A stretch of DNA of 64,000 nucleotides from contig NZ_RCVQ01000001.1 of NCBI RefSeq assembly GCF_016107285.1, forward strand, positions 310,001 through 374,000, read 5' to 3'. A program made the position numbers and the translations under genes. This document shows, piece after piece, positions 44,187 to 53,797 of the stretch; the stretch's first letter is position 1, and each line of letters opens with the position of its first letter. The stretch comes from Roseomonas sp. KE0001 (GTDB lineage: Bacteria; Pseudomonadota; Alphaproteobacteria; Acetobacterales; Acetobacteraceae). The notes under the pieces were generated by a model. The model was not told the DNA's origin. It worked only from the letters and a program-made list of their open reading frames with translations, and did no database searches.

Positions 44187-46247
44187 TCAGCGCGCCGCGC
44201 CGGCCGGCGCCTGGGGCAACCAGGGCTTCAGCGGATGGTCCAGCTCGCCCTGGCCGCCGAGCGCGCGGTAGATCACCGCGTTCTCGACCACGCGCTGGGC
44301 GTAGTTGCGGGTCTCGGAGAAGGGGATCTGCTCCATCCAGTCGATCAGGTCGGTGCCGGGCTGGCGCGGGTCGCCATAGGTGGCGATCCATTCCTCGACG
44401 CGGCGGGGGCCGGCGTTGTAGGCGGCGGCGGCCATGGCCAGGTTGCCGAAGCGGCCGAGCTGGTCCGCCAGGTAGCGCGCGCCGAGGCGCAGATTGTGCT
44501 CGGGCTGGCTGGTCAGCCAGCCGGTCTGGTGCGCAACGCCCATCTGGCGCGCCACCAGGGTCGCGGTGCCGGGCAGCAGTTGCATCAGCCCGCGCGCATT
44601 GGCCGAGGAGACGGCGGCCGGGTCGAAGTTGCTCTCCTGCCGCGCCACGGCGTGGACGAAGGCGGGCTCGATCCCGGCGGCTTCGGGCGGGCTGTAGGGC
44701 ATGGGCCAGCCCTCGGGCAGCATCATCACCCCGTCGATCCCGGCGCGGCGGGAGACCCAGACGGCATGGTCCTGCCGGCCGATGCTGTTGGCGAGCCGCG
44801 CCGCCAGAACCTGTTCGGCCGGGTCCGGCGCGGTCTCCTCCAGCCGCAGCAGGAAGAGGCGGGCCCGGTCGGTGTCGCCGAGGTCGGCCAGCGTCAGCAC
44901 CGCCTGCGCCAGCTCCTTGTCGAGAAAGGCCGCCGCGGCGTCGGGGGTGGGCTGGGGCGGGCGGGTGGCGAGGATGCGGGCGGCGAGCTGGGGCGCGGTC
45001 TCGCCGAGGGCGAGGGCGCCGAGCTGGCCGTAGAAGGCGGTGGGGAAGCCGGCGGCCTCGGCGAAGCCGGCGCGTGCCTCGGCCGCCCGGCCACGCGCCG
45101 CCGCCGCCCGGCCCCGCCAATAGGCGCCGCGCGCCTGGGTGATGATGCTGGTGCTGTCGCGCCCCACCCGTTCGAAGTGCGGCGCGGCGCGGGCGGCGTC
45201 GTTCAGGGCCCGGAGCGCGATGAAGCCGGCCAGGAACTCGGCCTCCTGCAGATCCGCGCCGCTCCCCTGGGCATTCCCCTGGCCATTCCCCTGGCCATTC
45301 CCTTGGCCGTGCCGCGCCGCGACACGGTAGGCGGCCTCGGCCTGGCCGAGCCGCAGCAGCTTGCGCGCCAGCACCTGCCGCTCGGCCCAGACGGCGCGCG
45401 CCGCCTCGGGCGGCAGGTCGCGCTGCAGCGGCTCGGCCTTGCGCCACACCGCCGCCGCCTCCTGGTCGCGCTCCTGGCGGCGGAGGAAGCGGGCCAGCTC
45501 CAGGGCCAGGCCGAGATCCTCGCCCAGCCGCGCCTGCGCCCCCGCCTCGGCGCCGGCCTGGTCCGCCGCCATGGCCAGGCGAAGCTCGGCGGCGAGGCGC
45601 GTCTCCGGCGGCAGCAGCGGCAGCAGGCGGGCCGCGGCAGCACCCTGTCGCGCCCAGGCCAGACGCTGATAGCGCGCCAGATGGTCGGCCGGCGTCAGCA
45701 CCGTGCCAAAGGCGGCCAGGAAGCCGGCCTCCGCACCGGCGTCCGGCGCGGCGTCCCGCCAGCCCTCGCGCAGCGTGCGGCGGGCGGCCTCCGCCTGGCC
45801 CTGGCGCTGCTGCGCCTCCGCGAGCTGGCGCACCGCCACCAGCCCGCGCGGCGGGATGCGGGCGAAGAGCCGCAGCACGGTGGGATCCTCCGCCAGCACC
45901 GGCAGCGCCTCCTCGCCGCGCAGCGTCAGGGTCTGCAGCGACGGCCAGTGCGGATTGGCCTCGGTGAAGGCCGCCACCTCCGGGGCGGTGGCGAGGCCGC
46001 GCACCTGCAGCCGCATCCAGGTGAAGAGCTTGGCGGCCAGCGGGTCCGCGCCCTCCCGGGCGATCGCCTCGGCCTCGCTCCAGCGGCCGGCCTGCGCGGC
46101 AACCATGGCGGCGCGGCCGGCGGCGCGGGCGGCCTCCGGCGCCCAGGGTTGCGCGGCCGCGGGCGTCGCCGGCAGCAGCAGCAGGGCGGGCAGCAGCGCC
46201 AGCGCAAGGGCGCGGCGGCGGGGCGGGCGGGGTGGCGCGGAGCACAT
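44187..46247 (-). CDS. slt: Soluble lytic murein transglycosylase
   Basis: Periplasmic enzyme that cleaves peptidoglycan to 1,6-anhydro-muropeptides. It has 686 residues. A signal peptide (about 1-33, ending AAA) is followed by an alpha-helical superhelix and a C-terminal SLT domain with the catalytic glutamate in ARQESNFDP (about 535-545), then ARGLMQLLPGTA. A low-complexity insert GQGN repeated lies near residue 315. Its products are the substrates of AmpG-type permeases such as the one at 48298. Confidence 0.94.
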   Translation of the reverse strand: MCSAPPRPPRRRALALALLPALLLLPATPAAAQPWAPEAARAAGRAAMVAAQAGRWSEAEAIAREGADPLAAKLFTWMRLQVRGLATAPEVAAFTEANPHWPSLQTLTLRGEEALPVLAEDPTVLRLFARIPPRGLVAVRQLAEAQQRQGQAEAARRTLREGWRDAAPDAGAEAGFLAAFGTVLTPADHLARYQRLAWARQGAAAARLLPLLPPETRLAAELRLAMAADQAGAEAGAQARLGEDLGLALELARFLRRQERDQEAAAVWRKAEPLQRDLPPEAARAVWAERQVLARKLLRLGQAEAAYRVAARHGQGNGQGNGQGNAQGSGADLQEAEFLAGFIALRALNDAARAAPHFERVGRDSTSIITQARGAYWRGRAAAARGRAAEARAGFAEAAGFPTAFYGQLGALALGETAPQLAARILATRPPQPTPDAAAAFLDKELAQAVLTLADLGDTDRARLFLLRLEETAPDPAEQVLAARLANSIGRQDHAVWVSRRAGIDGVMMLPEGWPMPYSPPEAAGIEPAFVHAVARQESNFDPAAVSSANARGLMQLLPGTATLVARQMGVAHQTGWLTSQPEHNLRLGARYLADQLGRFGNLAMAAAAYNAGPRRVEEWIATYGDPRQPGTDLIDWMEQIPFSETRNYAQRVVENAVIYRALGGQGELDHPLKPWLPQAPAGAAR
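45260..45307. repeat. 12-bp tandem repeat inside slt
   Basis: Four units of about 12 bp (CATTCCCCTGGC at 45272-45283 and 45284-45295, with variants on each side) encode GQGN three times and AQGS on the minus strand. It lies between helices of the superhelical domain and keeps the frame. Confidence 0.8.
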
Positions 46248-46323
46248 GGCCGTGACCCTAGCCGATCGGCGAAACCTCTCCCAGGGGTTGCGCCCCCGCG
46301 TCGCCCCTCCGGCGCCGCACCGC

Positions 46324-46352
46324 TTGTGCCGCGCGGTCGGCGGCCCTAGCTT
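46324..46352 (+). promoter_or_regulatory. Candidate dapA promoter
   Basis: TTGTGC (46324-46329), a 17-base spacer and TAGCTT (46347-46352) give good spacing. The transcript would begin about 40 bases before the dapA ATG, which also has a GGAAGGA site. It lies in the 150-bp divergent gap between slt and dapA. Confidence 0.5.
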
Positions 46353-46397
46353 CCGGCCTTCACGGCAAGCGTCCCCCGGGAAGGAAAGTCAGGGCCG

Positions 46398-47276
46398 ATG
46401 TTCAAGGGTTCCCTCGTTGCGTTGATCACGCCGATGACCGAGGACGGCGCGCTGGACCCGAAAGCGTTCCAGGACTTCGTCGCCTGGCAGATCGCCGAGG
46501 GCACCCAGGGGCTGGTTCCGGTCGGCACCACGGGCGAGAGCCCGACCCTGTCGCATGACGAGCATCGCCGCGTCGTCGAGCTCTGCGTCGAGGCGGCGGC
46601 GGGGCGCGTGCCGGTGATCGCCGGCACCGGCTCCAACAGCACGGCCGAGGCGATCGAGCTGACGCGCCATGCCAAGGAGGCCGGCGCCGACGCCGCCCTG
46701 GTGGTGACGCCCTACTACAACAAGCCGACGCAGGAGGGCCTCTACCTCCACTTCACCGCCATCGCCGATGCGGTGGATCTGCCGATCATCATCTACAACA
46801 TCCCCCCCCGCAGCGTGATCGACATGTCGGTCGAGACCATGGCGCGGCTGGCGAAGCACCCGAACATCGTCGGCGTGAAGGACGCCACCGCCAACCTGAC
46901 CCGGCCGCTGCACACGCGGCTCAGCTGCGGCACGGAATTCTGCCAGCTCTCCGGCGAGGACCACACGGCGCTCGCCTTCCGCGCCGCCGGCGGGGTGGGC
47001 TGCATCAGCGTCAGCGGCAATGTCGCGCCGCGCCTCTGCGCCGAGATGCACGCGGCCTGGGAGGCCGGGCGCATCGAGGAGGCGATGGCGATCCAGGACC
47101 GTCTGACGCCGCTGCACGATGCCATGTTCTGCGAGACCTCGCCGGGTCCGGTGAAGTACGCCGCCAGCCTGCTCGCCAAGTCCAGCGCGCATTGCCGCCT
47201 GCCGATGGCGCCAGTGGCCGAGAGCACCCGCGCCCGGGTGAAGGCGGCCATGGTGCAGGCCGGCCTGCTGAACTGA
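46398..47276 (+). CDS. dapA: 4-hydroxy-tetrahydrodipicolinate synthase
   Basis: First committed enzyme of lysine and diaminopimelate synthesis, condensing pyruvate with aspartate semialdehyde. It has 292 residues (E. coli 292). The Schiff-base lysine is K161 in [17 protein letters not shown] (threonines for proton relay), [13 protein letters not shown] and the tyrosine in IIYNIPPRS are conserved. It is followed by smpB after 123 bp, a common alphaproteobacterial neighbour. Confidence 0.98.
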   Translation: MFKGSLVALITPMTEDGALDPKAFQDFVAWQIAEGTQGLVPVGTTGESPTLSHDEHRRVVELCVEAAAGRVPVIAGTGSNSTAEAIELTRHAKEAGADAALVVTPYYNKPTQEGLYLHFTAIADAVDLPIIIYNIPPRSVIDMSVETMARLAKHPNIVGVKDATANLTRPLHTRLSCGTEFCQLSGEDHTALAFRAAGGVGCISVSGNVAPRLCAEMHAAWEAGRIEEAMAIQDRLTPLHDAMFCETSPGPVKYAASLLAKSSAHCRLPMAPVAESTRARVKAAMVQAGLLN

Positions 47277-47341
47277 GCCGCCGGCCGCGCCCCCGCCCGG
47301 GCGGCGCTTCCTGAAACCGCCGCGGGGGAGGGGTGTTTCCC

Positions 47342-47357
47342 CGGTCCCGCGGGACCG
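47342..47357. promoter_or_regulatory. 16-bp perfect palindrome between dapA and smpB
   Basis: CGGTCCCGCGGGACCG (47342-47357) is self-complementary. As RNA it gives a 6-bp stem with a CGCG loop. It lies 66 bp after dapA and 42 bp before smpB. No T-tract follows. Role unknown; a weak terminator or protein site is possible. Confidence 0.35.
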
Positions 47358-47399
47358 CCGGCAGCGCCAGGCCGCTGCGGGCCGAGAAATGAGACGACC

Positions 47400-47885
47400 A
47401 TGGCCGAGCCCCGCAAGAAAGCGCTGATCTCGCACGGCACCGCCGCGCAGAACCGCAAGGCGCGCTTCGACTACAAGATCGGCGAGACCTTCGAGGCCGG
47501 CCTGGTCCTGGTGGGGCCGGAGGTGAAGTCGCTGCGCGCCGGCCGCGCCGCCCTGGCCGATGCCTGGGCCGGCGAGCGGGACGGCGAGATCTGGCTGTTC
47601 AACAGCTACATCCCGGAATGGCAGGCCGGCAGCTACGTCGCCAAGTTCGAGCCGCGCCGGCCGCGCAAACTGCTACTGAAGAAGAAGCAGGTGCGGCAGC
47701 TGACCGGAGCGGTGACGCGCGAGGGCGTCACCCTGGTGCCACTCGAGATCCTGTTCAACGAACGCGGCATCGCCAAGGTCGTGATCGGCCTCGGCGAGGG
47801 CAAGAACAAGGCCGACAAGCGGCAGAGCATCGCCGCGCGGGACTGGCAGCGCGACAAGGCGCGGCTGATGCGCGAGAAGGGCTAG
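47400..47885 (+). CDS. smpB: SsrA-binding protein SmpB
   Basis: Partner of tmRNA in rescuing stalled ribosomes, 161 residues. The OB-fold core contains QNRKARFDYKIGETFEAGLVLVGPEVKSLR, then FNSYIPEWQAGSY and EPRRPRKLLLKKKQV. The C-terminal tail GEGKNKADKRQSIAARDW then RLMREKG inserts into the mRNA channel. No tmRNA gene is seen nearby. Confidence 0.98.
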   Translation: MAEPRKKALISHGTAAQNRKARFDYKIGETFEAGLVLVGPEVKSLRAGRAALADAWAGERDGEIWLFNSYIPEWQAGSYVAKFEPRRPRKLLLKKKQVRQLTGAVTREGVTLVPLEILFNERGIAKVVIGLGEGKNKADKRQSIAARDWQRDKARLMREKG

Positions 47886-48003
47886 GCCCCGCCACCCGGC
47901 ACGCCTCTCTGGACCGACGTGCCTGGACTGGCGCGCCTTCCTTGAAAGGCCCGCGCGCTTCCCCATCTGCACGGCCTTCCCGAGGTCTGCCGGAGGCAAG
48001 CGG

Positions 48004-48267
48004 ATGGCGAACGGATGGGCTCCGGATGGCGGCGTCCAGGACCAGATCGAGGACACCGTCACGGAGGGCGTGCTGCGGGCCCGGGCGCGCATTCCGGCCG
48101 GCCCGGCCCTCGAGCACTGTCTGGAATGCGGCGAGGAGATCCCGGAGGCGCGGCGCCGCGCGCTGCCCGGTGCGCGCACCTGCATCGCCTGCCAGTCGGC
48201 GCTGGACCGGCGGCCGCAGAGCTTCGGCATCAACCGCCGCGGCAGCAAGGACAGCCAGCTCCGCTGA
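48004..48267 (+). CDS. DksA/TraR-type C4 zinc-finger protein
   Basis: 87 residues. The four-cysteine finger reads CLECGEEIPEARRRALPGARTCIACQ (about 40-65), spaced as in TraR and small DksA homologues. The N-terminal helix is short. Such proteins bind the RNA polymerase secondary channel, but this one is smaller than DksA and its function is not established. It lies about 120 bp after smpB and converges on the AmpG-like gene. Confidence 0.82.
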   Translation: MANGWAPDGGVQDQIEDTVTEGVLRARARIPAGPALEHCLECGEEIPEARRRALPGARTCIACQSALDRRPQSFGINRRGSKDSQLR

Positions 48268-48297
48268 GCCTTCTTGCGGGCGGCCTCCAGGGGGAGA

Positions 48298-49614
48298 TCA
48301 GGCGGGGTGCCGCTCCGCCACCTCCACCTCCACCTCCGCCGCGCCGGAGGGGCGCGGTGGCAGCCGCCGCAGCAGGAAGAGCATGATGCCCATGGCCGGC
48401 AGGGCCGCCGCCGTGGTCAGCAGGAAGAAGCCGGGCCAGCCCAGCCGCTCGGCCAGGTAGCCGCTGAACACGCCAACCGTCTTGCTCGCCACCGCCGCGA
48501 GCGAGGAGAGCAGGGCATACTGCGTGGCGGTGAAGGCGCGGTTGGTCAGCGTCGCCAGATAGGCCAGGAAGGCGCTGTCGGCCATGCCGTCGGTGAAGTT
48601 CTCGACGCCGGTCTGCAGATAGAACATCGGCATGTCGTGTCCGGCATAGGCGAGCGCCACATACATGAGGTTGGAGAGCATCTGCGCCAGCCCGGTCAGC
48701 ACCAGGGCGCGGGCGGTGCCGATCCGCGCCACGATCCAGCCGCCGGCCAGCGCGCCGGCCAGGGTGGCGACCAGCCCGAAGACGCTGCCGACCTGCGCCA
48801 CCTCGCTCCGGGTGAAGCCGAGCTCCGCCTGGAAGGACGGCACCATGACGCCGGCCAGGGCCTCGCCCAGCTTGAACAGCGCGACGAAGAGCAGGATCGG
48901 CAGCCAGTACCGCCGCCGCGTGAAATCGGCGAAGGGATCGATCACGGCCGAGCGCAGGCGGGCCCGCAGGCTGGCGCTGGCGGAGCGGATCCGCTCCTCC
49001 GCCCGCGGCCCCAGCCAGGTGGCCAGGAAGCCGACGCCGATCAGCGCCGCCGCATAGGCGAAGCCGCCGCTCCAGCCCCAGTGCTCGGAGAGGGTCAGCA
49101 CCCCCGCGCCGGTCGCCAGCATGGCCAGGCGATAGCCCCAGACATAGAAGGCGAGGCCGAGGCCCTGGCTGCGCTCGTCGAGCACCTCGATGCGATAGGC
49201 ATCGACCACGATGTCCTGGCTGGCCGAGAGGAAGGCCACGGCGATGGCCGCCAGCACGGTGGCGGTGGGCGCCACTGCGGGGTCGGTCAGCCCCATCAGC
49301 AGGATGGCGGCGGCCAGCAGCGGCTGGATCGTGGCCAGCCAGCCGCGCCGCAATCCCCAGCCGCGGAACAGCGGCGGCGCCGCGTGGTCCAGCAGCGGCG
49401 ACCAGAGGAACTTCAGCGAGTAGGGCAGGCCGATCAGCGCCGTCAGGCCGATCTCGGTCAGCGAGACGCCGGATTCCGTCATCCAGCGGCGCAGGATGGC
49501 CAGGGTGAGCGGCAGCGGGGCGCCGGAGGAGAAGCCGAGCGCCAGCATGATCAGGAAGCGGCGGTCGTGGAGGATCGAGGAGAGGGTCGGGCGCATCGGC
49601 GCGCAACCTGACAT
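48298..49614 (-). CDS. AmpG-family MFS permease (muropeptide transporter-like)
   Basis: 438 residues with about twelve transmembrane helices. LALGFSSGAPLPLTLAILRRWM near the N-terminus and IGLPYSLKFLWSPLLD are characteristic of AmpG, as are ASQDIVVDAYRIEVL and GVENFTDGMADSAFLAYL. AmpG imports anhydro-muropeptides made by lytic transglycosylases such as the slt product. The substrate is inferred from the family. It is divergent from a porin gene. Confidence 0.9.
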   Translation of the reverse strand: MSGCAPMRPTLSSILHDRRFLIMLALGFSSGAPLPLTLAILRRWMTESGVSLTEIGLTALIGLPYSLKFLWSPLLDHAAPPLFRGWGLRRGWLATIQPLLAAAILLMGLTDPAVAPTATVLAAIAVAFLSASQDIVVDAYRIEVLDERSQGLGLAFYVWGYRLAMLATGAGVLTLSEHWGWSGGFAYAAALIGVGFLATWLGPRAEERIRSASASLRARLRSAVIDPFADFTRRRYWLPILLFVALFKLGEALAGVMVPSFQAELGFTRSEVAQVGSVFGLVATLAGALAGGWIVARIGTARALVLTGLAQMLSNLMYVALAYAGHDMPMFYLQTGVENFTDGMADSAFLAYLATLTNRAFTATQYALLSSLAAVASKTVGVFSGYLAERLGWPGFFLLTTAAALPAMGIMLFLLRRLPPRPSGAAEVEVEVAERHPA

Positions 49615-49731
49615 GCCGGCGCCCGGCTTGAACAGCGGCGCCGGTGGGCCAGGGCCGTCAGATGGATGTCACGCAACCTTTCCGCCACCTGGCGAGCTTC
49701 TGCGCCGGATGCGGCGGAGCAGGGGGCGCGG

Positions 49732-50949
49732 ATGATCCGGGGTAGGATGAAGGGCATGGCGGCCGGGCTGGCCTTGCTGGCGGCATCGCCGGCGGTGGCG
49801 GAGGACGGGCTGGGCTGGCAGGACGGCCTGCCGCGCCTGTCCGCCTTCGGGGGAGGCTTCACGATGCGGCCGAGCCTGCGGCTCGATGCCGATGCGGGCT
49901 CCTTCTTCGGCCAGGACGAGCCGGAGGGCTTCCGCAGCGGCGTCAACCTGCGCCGCGCCCGGCTCGGCCTGCGCGGCGCGCTGGGAGAGGCGGTCGAGTA
50001 CCGCTTCACCTGGGACTTCGGCGGCTCCAGCCCGAACGACTACAGCCAGGTCTATGAGGCACAGCTCGCCTGGAAGGCGCTGGACAGGATGACGGTCCGG
50101 GCCGGCGCCTTCCAGCTCCGGCACCTGCCGGAATATGCCGGCAGCTCCTTCGAGACCCTGTTCCTGGAACGGGCGGCGATCAGCAACATCGCCGCTTCCG
50201 TGGCCTCCGGCGACACCCGCACCGCCCTCGGCCTGGAGGCGCATGGCGAGCGCTGGGTGGCCTCGGCCTATGGCACGGGCGGCGTGCTCTCGACCCGCAA
50301 CGACGGGCGCCAGCGCGGGCTGGTGGGACGGGCGGCGTGGCTGGCCTTCGATGCCCCCGTGGGGGCGCTGCAGCTGGGCATGAACGGCGCGCACCAGTTC
50401 GAGCCGGGCACCTCGCCCGGGCGCAACAGCATCGGCCTCGACGACTACCCGGAGCTGCGCGTGGACAGCCGTGTCTTTCTCGACACCGGCACCATCCCCG
50501 CCGACTCCGCCTCCGCCTGGGGGCCGGAGGCCGCCGGCCGGGCGGGGCCGCTCTATGTCGAGGCGCTGTACCAGCGCGTCACGGTCGATGCCCTGTCCGG
50601 CGGTCGGCGCGACTTCTCCGGCTGGTACGTGCAGGCGGCCCTGCCGCTGCTGGGGCCGCCGCGCGAGCGGGAGGCGGACAGCGGAAGCTGGGGCCTCGGG
50701 ACGGTGCCGGACTTCAACCCCGCCGCCGGAGGGTTCGGCGCGCTGGAACTGGCCGGCCGCTACAGCGAGGCGGATCTGCGGGACGGCGAGACGCGCGGCG
50801 GCCGGCAGCGGATCTGGTCGGTCGGGCTGAACTGGTTCCCGGCCGCCTGGCTGCGCCTCTCGGCACAGTACCAGAACGGCCGGATCGGGCTGGACGGGCC
50901 GGACCGCGACTTCCAGGCCATCGGCCTGCGGGCGGCCTTCGAGATGTGA
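49732..50949 (+). CDS. Phosphate-selective porin (OprO/OprP family)
   Basis: 405 residues. A signal peptide (about 1-23, ending PAVA) is followed by the family start FTMRPSLRLDADAGSFFGQD and RRARLGLRGALGEAVEYRFTWDFGG. The barrel continues with FQLRHLPEYAGSSFETLFLERA, and the last strand ends in an aromatic/Met pair (AAFEM). Ion selectivity cannot be told from sequence. ATG 49732 was preferred over the first in-frame start at 49666 because it gives a proper signal peptide; 49747 is also possible. Confidence 0.88.
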   Translation: MIRGRMKGMAAGLALLAASPAVAEDGLGWQDGLPRLSAFGGGFTMRPSLRLDADAGSFFGQDEPEGFRSGVNLRRARLGLRGALGEAVEYRFTWDFGGSSPNDYSQVYEAQLAWKALDRMTVRAGAFQLRHLPEYAGSSFETLFLERAAISNIAASVASGDTRTALGLEAHGERWVASAYGTGGVLSTRNDGRQRGLVGRAAWLAFDAPVGALQLGMNGAHQFEPGTSPGRNSIGLDDYPELRVDSRVFLDTGTIPADSASAWGPEAAGRAGPLYVEALYQRVTVDALSGGRRDFSGWYVQAALPLLGPPREREADSGSWGLGTVPDFNPAAGGFGALELAGRYSEADLRDGETRGGRQRIWSVGLNWFPAAWLRLSAQYQNGRIGLDGPDRDFQAIGLRAAFEM

Positions 50950-50988
50950 GGGCCGCGCCCCGGTCCCTCCCGGCTCAGTTCATGGTCC

Positions 50989-52500
50989 TCAGGCCATGTT
51001 CACCATGATGGTCTTCTTGTGGGTGAAGTGCTCGAGCATGGATTCCAGGCTCGCCTCCTTGCCCAGCCCCGAGGCCTTGACGCCGCCATAGGACAGGTTG
51101 GGCTGCACCACGAGGTTCTGGTTCACCTGCACCAGGCCGCTCTCGATGCGGTGGGCGAAATCCAGCGCGATCCTGAGGTTGTTGGTCCAGACGCTGGCGG
51201 CCAGGCCGAACTCGGTGTCGTTCGCCGCGGCGAGCACAGCCTCCGCCTCGTCGAAGGGGAACACCACGGTGACGGGGCCGAAGATCTCCTCGCGCACCAG
51301 CCGGCTTTCCGTGTCGAGGCCGGTGAAGATGTGCGGCTGGATGAACAGGCCCTTGCGCAGCGCCGGGTCGGAGGGCATGGCGGAGCAGGCGCGGCCGGTG
51401 GCGCCGGCCGTGGCCTTCCCCTCCTCGATGAAGCCGCGGACCTTCTCGAACTGGCCGGGGGAGATGATGGTGCCGATATCGGTCTTCTCGTCCAGCGGGT
51501 CGCCCATCACCATGGCGTCCACGCGCTTGGCCATCTCGGCGACGAACCTCTCGTAGATCGGCCGCTCGACGAAGATGCGGCTGGCCGCCGTGCAGCTCTG
51601 GCCCTGGCGGGTGAAGCGCATCGAGGTCAGCGCGCCCTGCACGGTCTTCTCGAAGTCGCAGTCGGCGAAGACGATCATCGGCGACTTGCCGCCGAGCTCC
51701 AGCGTCACCGGGATCAGCTTCTCGGCCGCCGCGCGATAGATGATCTTGCCGGTCTCGACCGAACCGGTGAAGGTCACCTTCTTCACGAGCTTATGCTCGA
51801 CCAGCGGGGCGCCGCATTCCGGCCCCTGGCCGCTCAGGATGTTGAACACGCCGGCCGGCAGCACCCGGTTCATCAGCTCGACGATGCGCAGCACGGCGAG
51901 CGGCGCCTCCTCGGCCGACTTCACGACGATGGTGTTGCCGGCGACGAGGGCGGGGGCCGCCTTCAGCGCCATCAGCATCATCGGGATGTTCCAGGGGATG
52001 ATGGCGCCGACCACGCCGAGCGGCTCGCGCACGGTGATGTTCAGCACATCCGGCGCGAAGGGCACGGTCTCGCCCTTCAGCTCGCCGCCGAGGCCGCCGA
52101 AGAACTCGAAGATATCGGCGACGTTGTTGGCCTCGACCCGGCTCTCGGTGCGCAGCGCCTTGCCGGTCTCGAGCGCCACCAGCCGCGCCAGCTCCTCGAC
52201 ATGCTCGCGGATCAGCGCCGCCGCCTTGTGCACCAGCGCGCCGCGCTTGCGGGCGGGGACCTTCGCCCAATCCTTCTGCGCGCGCGCCGCGTCGGTCACG
52301 GCGGCCTCGACATCGGCCGCATCGCCATCGGCCGCGCGCGCCACTTCCTCGCCCGTCGCCGGATTGACCACGGCGAAGGTCCGGCCGGAGCGCGCGGGCG
52401 TATAGCGGCCGCCGATGAAGTGGTGGCCGGACAGCGCCTTGGCCAGGGCGAAGGGATCGAGCTGCGGCGCCTCGGGGGCGGTGCTGGGCTTGTCGAGCAT
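50989..52500 (-). CDS. NAD(P)-dependent aldehyde dehydrogenase
   Basis: 503 residues, complete ALDH fold. The catalytic cysteine lies in RQGQSCTAASR (about 302) and the general-base glutamate in LELGGKSPMIVF (about 267). The cofactor-binding IIPWNIPMMLM and FTGSVETGK segments and the C-terminal NDTEFGLAASVWT are present. It resembles betaine-aldehyde or succinate-semialdehyde-type dehydrogenases, but the substrate is not evident. ATG 52500 was chosen because the upstream in-frame sequence is unconserved. It is divergent from the esterase gene (163 bp). Confidence 0.92.
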   Translation of the reverse strand: MLDKPSTAPEAPQLDPFALAKALSGHHFIGGRYTPARSGRTFAVVNPATGEEVARAADGDAADVEAAVTDAARAQKDWAKVPARKRGALVHKAAALIREHVEELARLVALETGKALRTESRVEANNVADIFEFFGGLGGELKGETVPFAPDVLNITVREPLGVVGAIIPWNIPMMLMALKAAPALVAGNTIVVKSAEEAPLAVLRIVELMNRVLPAGVFNILSGQGPECGAPLVEHKLVKKVTFTGSVETGKIIYRAAAEKLIPVTLELGGKSPMIVFADCDFEKTVQGALTSMRFTRQGQSCTAASRIFVERPIYERFVAEMAKRVDAMVMGDPLDEKTDIGTIISPGQFEKVRGFIEEGKATAGATGRACSAMPSDPALRKGLFIQPHIFTGLDTESRLVREEIFGPVTVVFPFDEAEAVLAAANDTEFGLAASVWTNNLRIALDFAHRIESGLVQVNQNLVVQPNLSYGGVKASGLGKEASLESMLEHFTHKKTIMVNMA

Positions 52501-52663
52501 GGCGTTGTCTCCCGCGATGGCCGGCTCCCGGGCCGGCGGAGGCCGAGACCATGGGGCGGCGGGACAAGGAGGGCAAGCCCGCCCGGCGAGGCAACCGGGC
52601 CGCGATACCCACGTTCCAGCTTCTGAGCCGAGGCCCGGAGGCGTCGGCACGAGGAGATGCCTG

Positions 52664-53797
52664 ATGCCCCTTCTATCCCGCCGAGCCAGCCTGGCGCTGC
52701 CCCTCGGCCTCGCCGGCCTGCTGGCCGCCTGCGCCACCCCGTCCGAACCGCTGCCGCCCGCCGACCCGACCGGCCTGGCCGACCCGGAGATGAGGGCGCT
52801 GCTCGAGAGCCTGCAGGCACTGCGGCCGAAGCCGATCGAGACCCTGAACGCGCAGGAGGCGCGGTTGCAGCCGGGCATGGCGGATGCGGTGAAGCACCGG
52901 CTTCGCGCCATCGGCCAGACCGCCATGCCGCGGCCGTTGCCGGAGGTGCGGGAGCTGCAGATCCCCGGCCCCGGCGGTCCCCTGCCGGCCCGTCTCTATG
53001 TCCCCCTGGAGGCGGCGCGCGCGGGCCAGCCGGCCCGTGGCCCGCTGCCGCTGATCGTCTACTACCACGGCGGCGGCTTCGTCATCGCCGATCTCGACAC
53101 CTACGACGCCTCGGCGCGTGCCCTGGCGGCGGAGGCCCAGGCGCTGGTCCTGGCCGTGCATTACCGGCAGGGGCCGGAGCACCGGTTCCCCGCCGCGCAT
53201 GACGACGCCTATGCGGCCTATGCCTGGGCGCTGTCGCATGCCGGGGAGCTGGGCGCCGATCTGTCCCGCGTCGCGGTGGTGGGCGAGAGCGCCGGCGGCA
53301 ACCTGGCGATCACCACCACCATGGCGGCGCGCGAGGCCCGCATGCCGTTGCCGGTGGCCATGGGCCTGATCTACCCGGTCGCCGGCACCGACATGACCAC
53401 GCCCTCCTATCGCGAGATGGCGAACGCGAAGCCGCTGAACGCGGCGATGATGCAGTGGTTCATCCAGCAGTACACCAGCAGCCCGTCCGAGCTGCAGGAC
53501 ACGCGCCTGAACGTCTATGGCCGGGCCGAGCTGCGCGGCCTGCCCAAGGCCGTGATCATCACCGCCGAGATCGACCCGCTGCGCAGCGACGGGCAGATCC
53601 TGGGCGAGCGCCTCACCGCGAACGGCGTGCAGGTGGTGGCGCGGGACTATGCGGGCGTGACGCACGAGTTCTTCGGCGCCGACCCGCGGGTGCTGGCCAA
53701 GGCCGGGGATGCGCAGCGCTTCATGGCCGGCGAGCTGCGCTCCGCCTTCGCCCTGCCGGCGCCGGCGGTGGTGGTGCCGGTGCGCCGCCGTTCCTGA
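52664..53797 (+). CDS. Lipoprotein esterase/lipase, hormone-sensitive lipase family
   Basis: 377 residues. The N-terminus LLSRRASLALPLGLAGLLAAC has a lipobox (LAAC) and a twin-arginine-like SRRAS, suggesting a lipid-anchored protein exported outside the cytoplasm. The alpha/beta-hydrolase core has the oxyanion motif YYHGGGFV, nucleophile elbow GESAGGN, the acid in EIDPLRSDG and the histidine in GVTHEFF, all intact. The substrate is unknown. ATG 52664 has GAGGAG seven bases upstream. A 15-bp tandem repeat begins in its last codons. Confidence 0.9.
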   Translation: MPLLSRRASLALPLGLAGLLAACATPSEPLPPADPTGLADPEMRALLESLQALRPKPIETLNAQEARLQPGMADAVKHRLRAIGQTAMPRPLPEVRELQIPGPGGPLPARLYVPLEAARAGQPARGPLPLIVYYHGGGFVIADLDTYDASARALAAEAQALVLAVHYRQGPEHRFPAAHDDAYAAYAWALSHAGELGADLSRVAVVGESAGGNLAITTTMAAREARMPLPVAMGLIYPVAGTDMTTPSYREMANAKPLNAAMMQWFIQQYTSSPSELQDTRLNVYGRAELRGLPKAVIITAEIDPLRSDGQILGERLTANGVQVVARDYAGVTHEFFGADPRVLAKAGDAQRFMAGELRSAFALPAPAVVVPVRRRS

